17,129 nucleotides of DNA from positions 1 through 17,129 of the forward strand of contig CAYWOD010000060.1 in assembly GCA_964459805.1 (NCBI GenBank), in the 5' to 3' direction. Positions 15,706-17,129 of the stretch are shown here, in pieces (positions within the stretch are counted from its first letter, which is position 1; the number at the start of each line of letters is the position of its first letter). The notes below the pieces were generated by a model that was given only the letters and a program-made list of their open reading frames with translations, was not told the DNA's origin and made no database searches. The position numbers and the translations under genes were made by a program. The stretch is from DAOVRL01 sp964459805. Its GTDB lineage: Bacteria > Planctomycetota > Phycisphaerae > Sedimentisphaerales > Anaerobacaceae.

Positions 15706-15861
15706 CAAAATTGCAGGTTAGGCCTACTTAGAAAAGAAAAAATCGTTTCTTGATTTTTTCTTTTTAACGCCAATGTACTGTGCCATAAGTGATTAGGCGA
15801 TTGTTTAAGAAAATCATAAAAAAGCAATTCTTAAACAATATAGACCTAACCTGCAATTTTG
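15706..15861. mobile_element. 156-bp MITE-like inverted-repeat element with two internal hairpins
   Basis: The terminal inverted repeats are CAAAATTGCAGGTTAGGCCTA (15706-15726) and its complement at 15841-15861, 21 bp with one mismatch. Inside are two more perfect stems: AAAAGAAAAAATC/GATTTTTTCTTTT (15732-15744 with 15752-15764) and ATTGTTTAAGAA/TTCTTAAACAAT (15800-15811 with 15828-15839). It has no coding capacity. It lies between UroD-like 3 and the lipoprotein mutarotase, and its arms match the solo palindrome at 5605-5648. In RNA the stacked hairpins could end or process the transcript from UroD-like 3. Confidence 0.75.
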
Positions 15862-15887
15862 CAAAAGTCTTAATACAACCGTCAATA

Positions 15888-17003
15888 TCAATAAACACAT
15901 TCGCGGGCCGCATCGGCGAAGACCTTGAGCTTCTGCGGCGGCGTCTCAAAAAAATGGTCGCTCAGTGAGCAGATATACCCGCCCTCGTAGCCGACCTTCT
16001 CGAACAGCTCGAAGACCTTCTCGCGTATCTGTTGTTCTGTGCCGTCAGTTACAACATTGAACTGATCGACCCCGCCGATCAGGGCCAGTCGATTCCCGAT
16101 CTTTTCCTTAAACTCCCATGGCTCCTGGTTGCCGCCGATGCTCGGGGCAGCCAATGTCTCCGAGGCATCGCAGCCGTTGGCGACTATCAGCTCTTCAATC
16201 CCCAAGGTGCCGCCGCAGGTATGGTAGGTAATCTTGAATCCCAATTCGTGGAGTGCATCGTGGACTTTGCGGTCGTAAGGCAGGCAGAACTCCTCGTGCA
16301 TCTTCGGCGAAATAAGGGTCGAAGAGCCGGCGCCGCCGCCGGTCTCAATCAGGTCGAACTTCGCCCCCTTCATCCCCTCAGCAAAACGGAGCTTCTTTTG
16401 CAGCAGAATCTCCAGGAGCGAGTGCACCCAGTCCGGCTTGTCGTAATAGTCCAGTATCAACTCGTTGACGTCCTTCAAACAGCAAGCGTGCTGCCAGCAG
16501 CCCGCCTGATCACCCCAGATAAATCCGCGTAAAATCCCGCGATCTCCAATCTCGTCATACAGTTCGCCAACCGGCTTGCGATCGAGCTCGGGCACAGGCA
16601 TATATTTTCGAATCAGCTCAATATCCTCATCGTGCTTGATCATATATTCGGTAATCCACGTGGTTTTTTGATCGCCGCCGGTTCTGTAAGTCAGGTTTCC
16701 TTCGGGTGTAACGATAGTATGATGCACAATTCGATTGTCGGGGTCGTCGCTTACAACCTTCGCTTCGTCCCGCCATTCGGCTGTGGAGGTCTTGGAGAAG
16801 TCGGCCTTAGTCACCCAGAATTGCCCCATCTCTGCGAAGTACTGGATCTGGGCATCCATCCCGAACTTTTCGAACGCCTCTATATCGCTTATCCCGCCCA
16901 GGTACTTCTCAAGATGGTACGGCTGCCACTGATGGACCGAGACAGGCAATCGATCAGGCTTGCCGCGGCCCAAGGCGCAAATCATTCGTTCCTTACTTGT
17001 CAT
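15888..17003 (-). CDS. UroD-superfamily protein 3 (MtaA/CmuA-like methyltransferase fold)
   Basis: The 371-residue UroD-fold protein opens MTSKERMICALGRGKPDRLPVS. KITYHTCGG gives H261-x-C263, and YICSLSDHFFETPP places His350 at the distal metal-ligand position. An extra Cys/His patch, CWQHACC (169-175), in the barrel is not seen in the two other copies. No haem-pathway RQAGR motif was seen. It lies 220 nt upstream of the mutarotase gene across the inverted-repeat element, so it may be the operon's first gene or a separate unit. There is no clear Shine-Dalgarno sequence before the ATG. Confidence 0.85.
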   Translation of the reverse strand: MTSKERMICALGRGKPDRLPVSVHQWQPYHLEKYLGGISDIEAFEKFGMDAQIQYFAEMGQFWVTKADFSKTSTAEWRDEAKVVSDDPDNRIVHHTIVTPEGNLTYRTGGDQKTTWITEYMIKHDEDIELIRKYMPVPELDRKPVGELYDEIGDRGILRGFIWGDQAGCWQHACCLKDVNELILDYYDKPDWVHSLLEILLQKKLRFAEGMKGAKFDLIETGGGAGSSTLISPKMHEEFCLPYDRKVHDALHELGFKITYHTCGGTLGIEELIVANGCDASETLAAPSIGGNQEPWEFKEKIGNRLALIGGVDQFNVVTDGTEQQIREKVFELFEKVGYEGGYICSLSDHFFETPPQKLKVFADAARECVY

Positions 17004-17104
17004 AGTTTAACTCATATATAGCTCTCTTGCCTGAAATAACCTGATATACGCTGCTGTACCACTACAAATAGTAATTAGTTCCTGTTGCGGAAACAGCATT
17101 TGTC

Positions 17105-17124
17105 ATTCCTGCGAAAGCAGGAAT
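17105..17124. repeat. Hairpin repeat ATTCCTGC-GAAA-GCAGGAAT at the right edge
   Basis: A perfect 8-bp stem with a GAAA tetraloop sits in the context GTCATTCCTGCGAAAGCAGG...AATCCAGG. This is the sequence type of a widespread dispersed bacterial intergenic repeat (GTCATTCC-GCGAAAGC-GGAATCC). It is cut by the window end and lies about 100 nt upstream of UroD-like 3. Confidence 0.65.
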
Positions 17125-17129
17125 CCAGG

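Noticed and set aside
12710..17003. Annotating the three UroD-like genes as hemE (uroporphyrinogen decarboxylase)
   Set aside because: They lack the HemE N-terminal Arg motif, are mutually divergent, sit with sugar genes, and carry His-x-Cys methyltransferase-type residues.
17004..17104. Promoter upstream of UroD-like 3
   Set aside because: TTGTAG and TATATC occur but with a 13-nt spacer; no convincing pair, so no promoter is claimed.

Overview
The window looks like a chromosome fragment of an anaerobic polysaccharide-degrading bacterium of the PVC group, most likely a Planctomycetota/Phycisphaerae relative. This rests on the gene style: exported GH2 glycosidase, M60-peptidase remnant, several UroD-superfamily proteins with rhamnose-mutarotase-like proteins, and small secreted proteins of a planctomycete type. 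It is an inference without database support. No rRNA, tRNA or CRISPR array was seen.

Layout. (1) 1-1175, minus: 5' part of an exported glycoside hydrolase family 2 protein, running off the left edge. (2) 1176-4530: a visibly AT-richer stretch. It holds a decayed M60/enhancin-like peptidase gene (one reading frame, many in-frame stops), a coiled-coil protein and an ankyrin-repeat exported protein. The last two are probably one gene split by a single-base slip in a T5 run. (3) 4533-5573, minus: low-specificity L-threonine aldolase, with a 44-bp perfect palindrome in its leader. (4) 5856-7201, plus: a two-TM small protein, a small secreted or anchored protein with a good sigma-70-like promoter, and a flavodoxin-fold iron-sulfur flavoprotein. 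(5) 7248-9030, minus: a PAS-only protein that stops at what looks like the start of a fourth PAS domain, and the C-terminal half of a multi-pass membrane protein. (6) 9090-17003, minus: the main system, a tightly packed operon.

The operon reads, in transcription order: UroD-like 3, [156-bp inverted-repeat element], lipoprotein-type RhaM mutarotase, UroD-like 2, cytoplasmic RhaM mutarotase, UroD-like 1, sugar ABC ATPase (RbsA-type), permease (RbsC-type), substrate-binding lipoprotein (RbsB-type), terminator. Two junctions are ATGA stop/start overlaps and the others are 7-44 nt, so the seven genes from 15667 down are almost certainly co-transcribed. All three UroD-like proteins lack an obvious HemE Arg motif but keep the His-x-Cys motif of corrinoid methyltransferases (MtaA/MtbA/CmuA type). 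The usual distal Cys position carries a His in a conserved Ser-x-His or Ser-Asp-His context. My working hypothesis is uptake and anomer conversion of a (possibly O-methylated) deoxy-sugar, with the UroD-like proteins acting on the sugar or its methyl group. No corrinoid protein, kinase, isomerase or regulator lies in the window, so this is inference.

A family of inverted-repeat elements sharing the arm CAAAATTGCAGGTTAGG occurs twice (5605-5648 as a solo palindrome, 15706-15861 as a MITE-like element). The right edge carries a hairpin repeat of the ATTCCTGC-GAAA-GCAGGAAT type.
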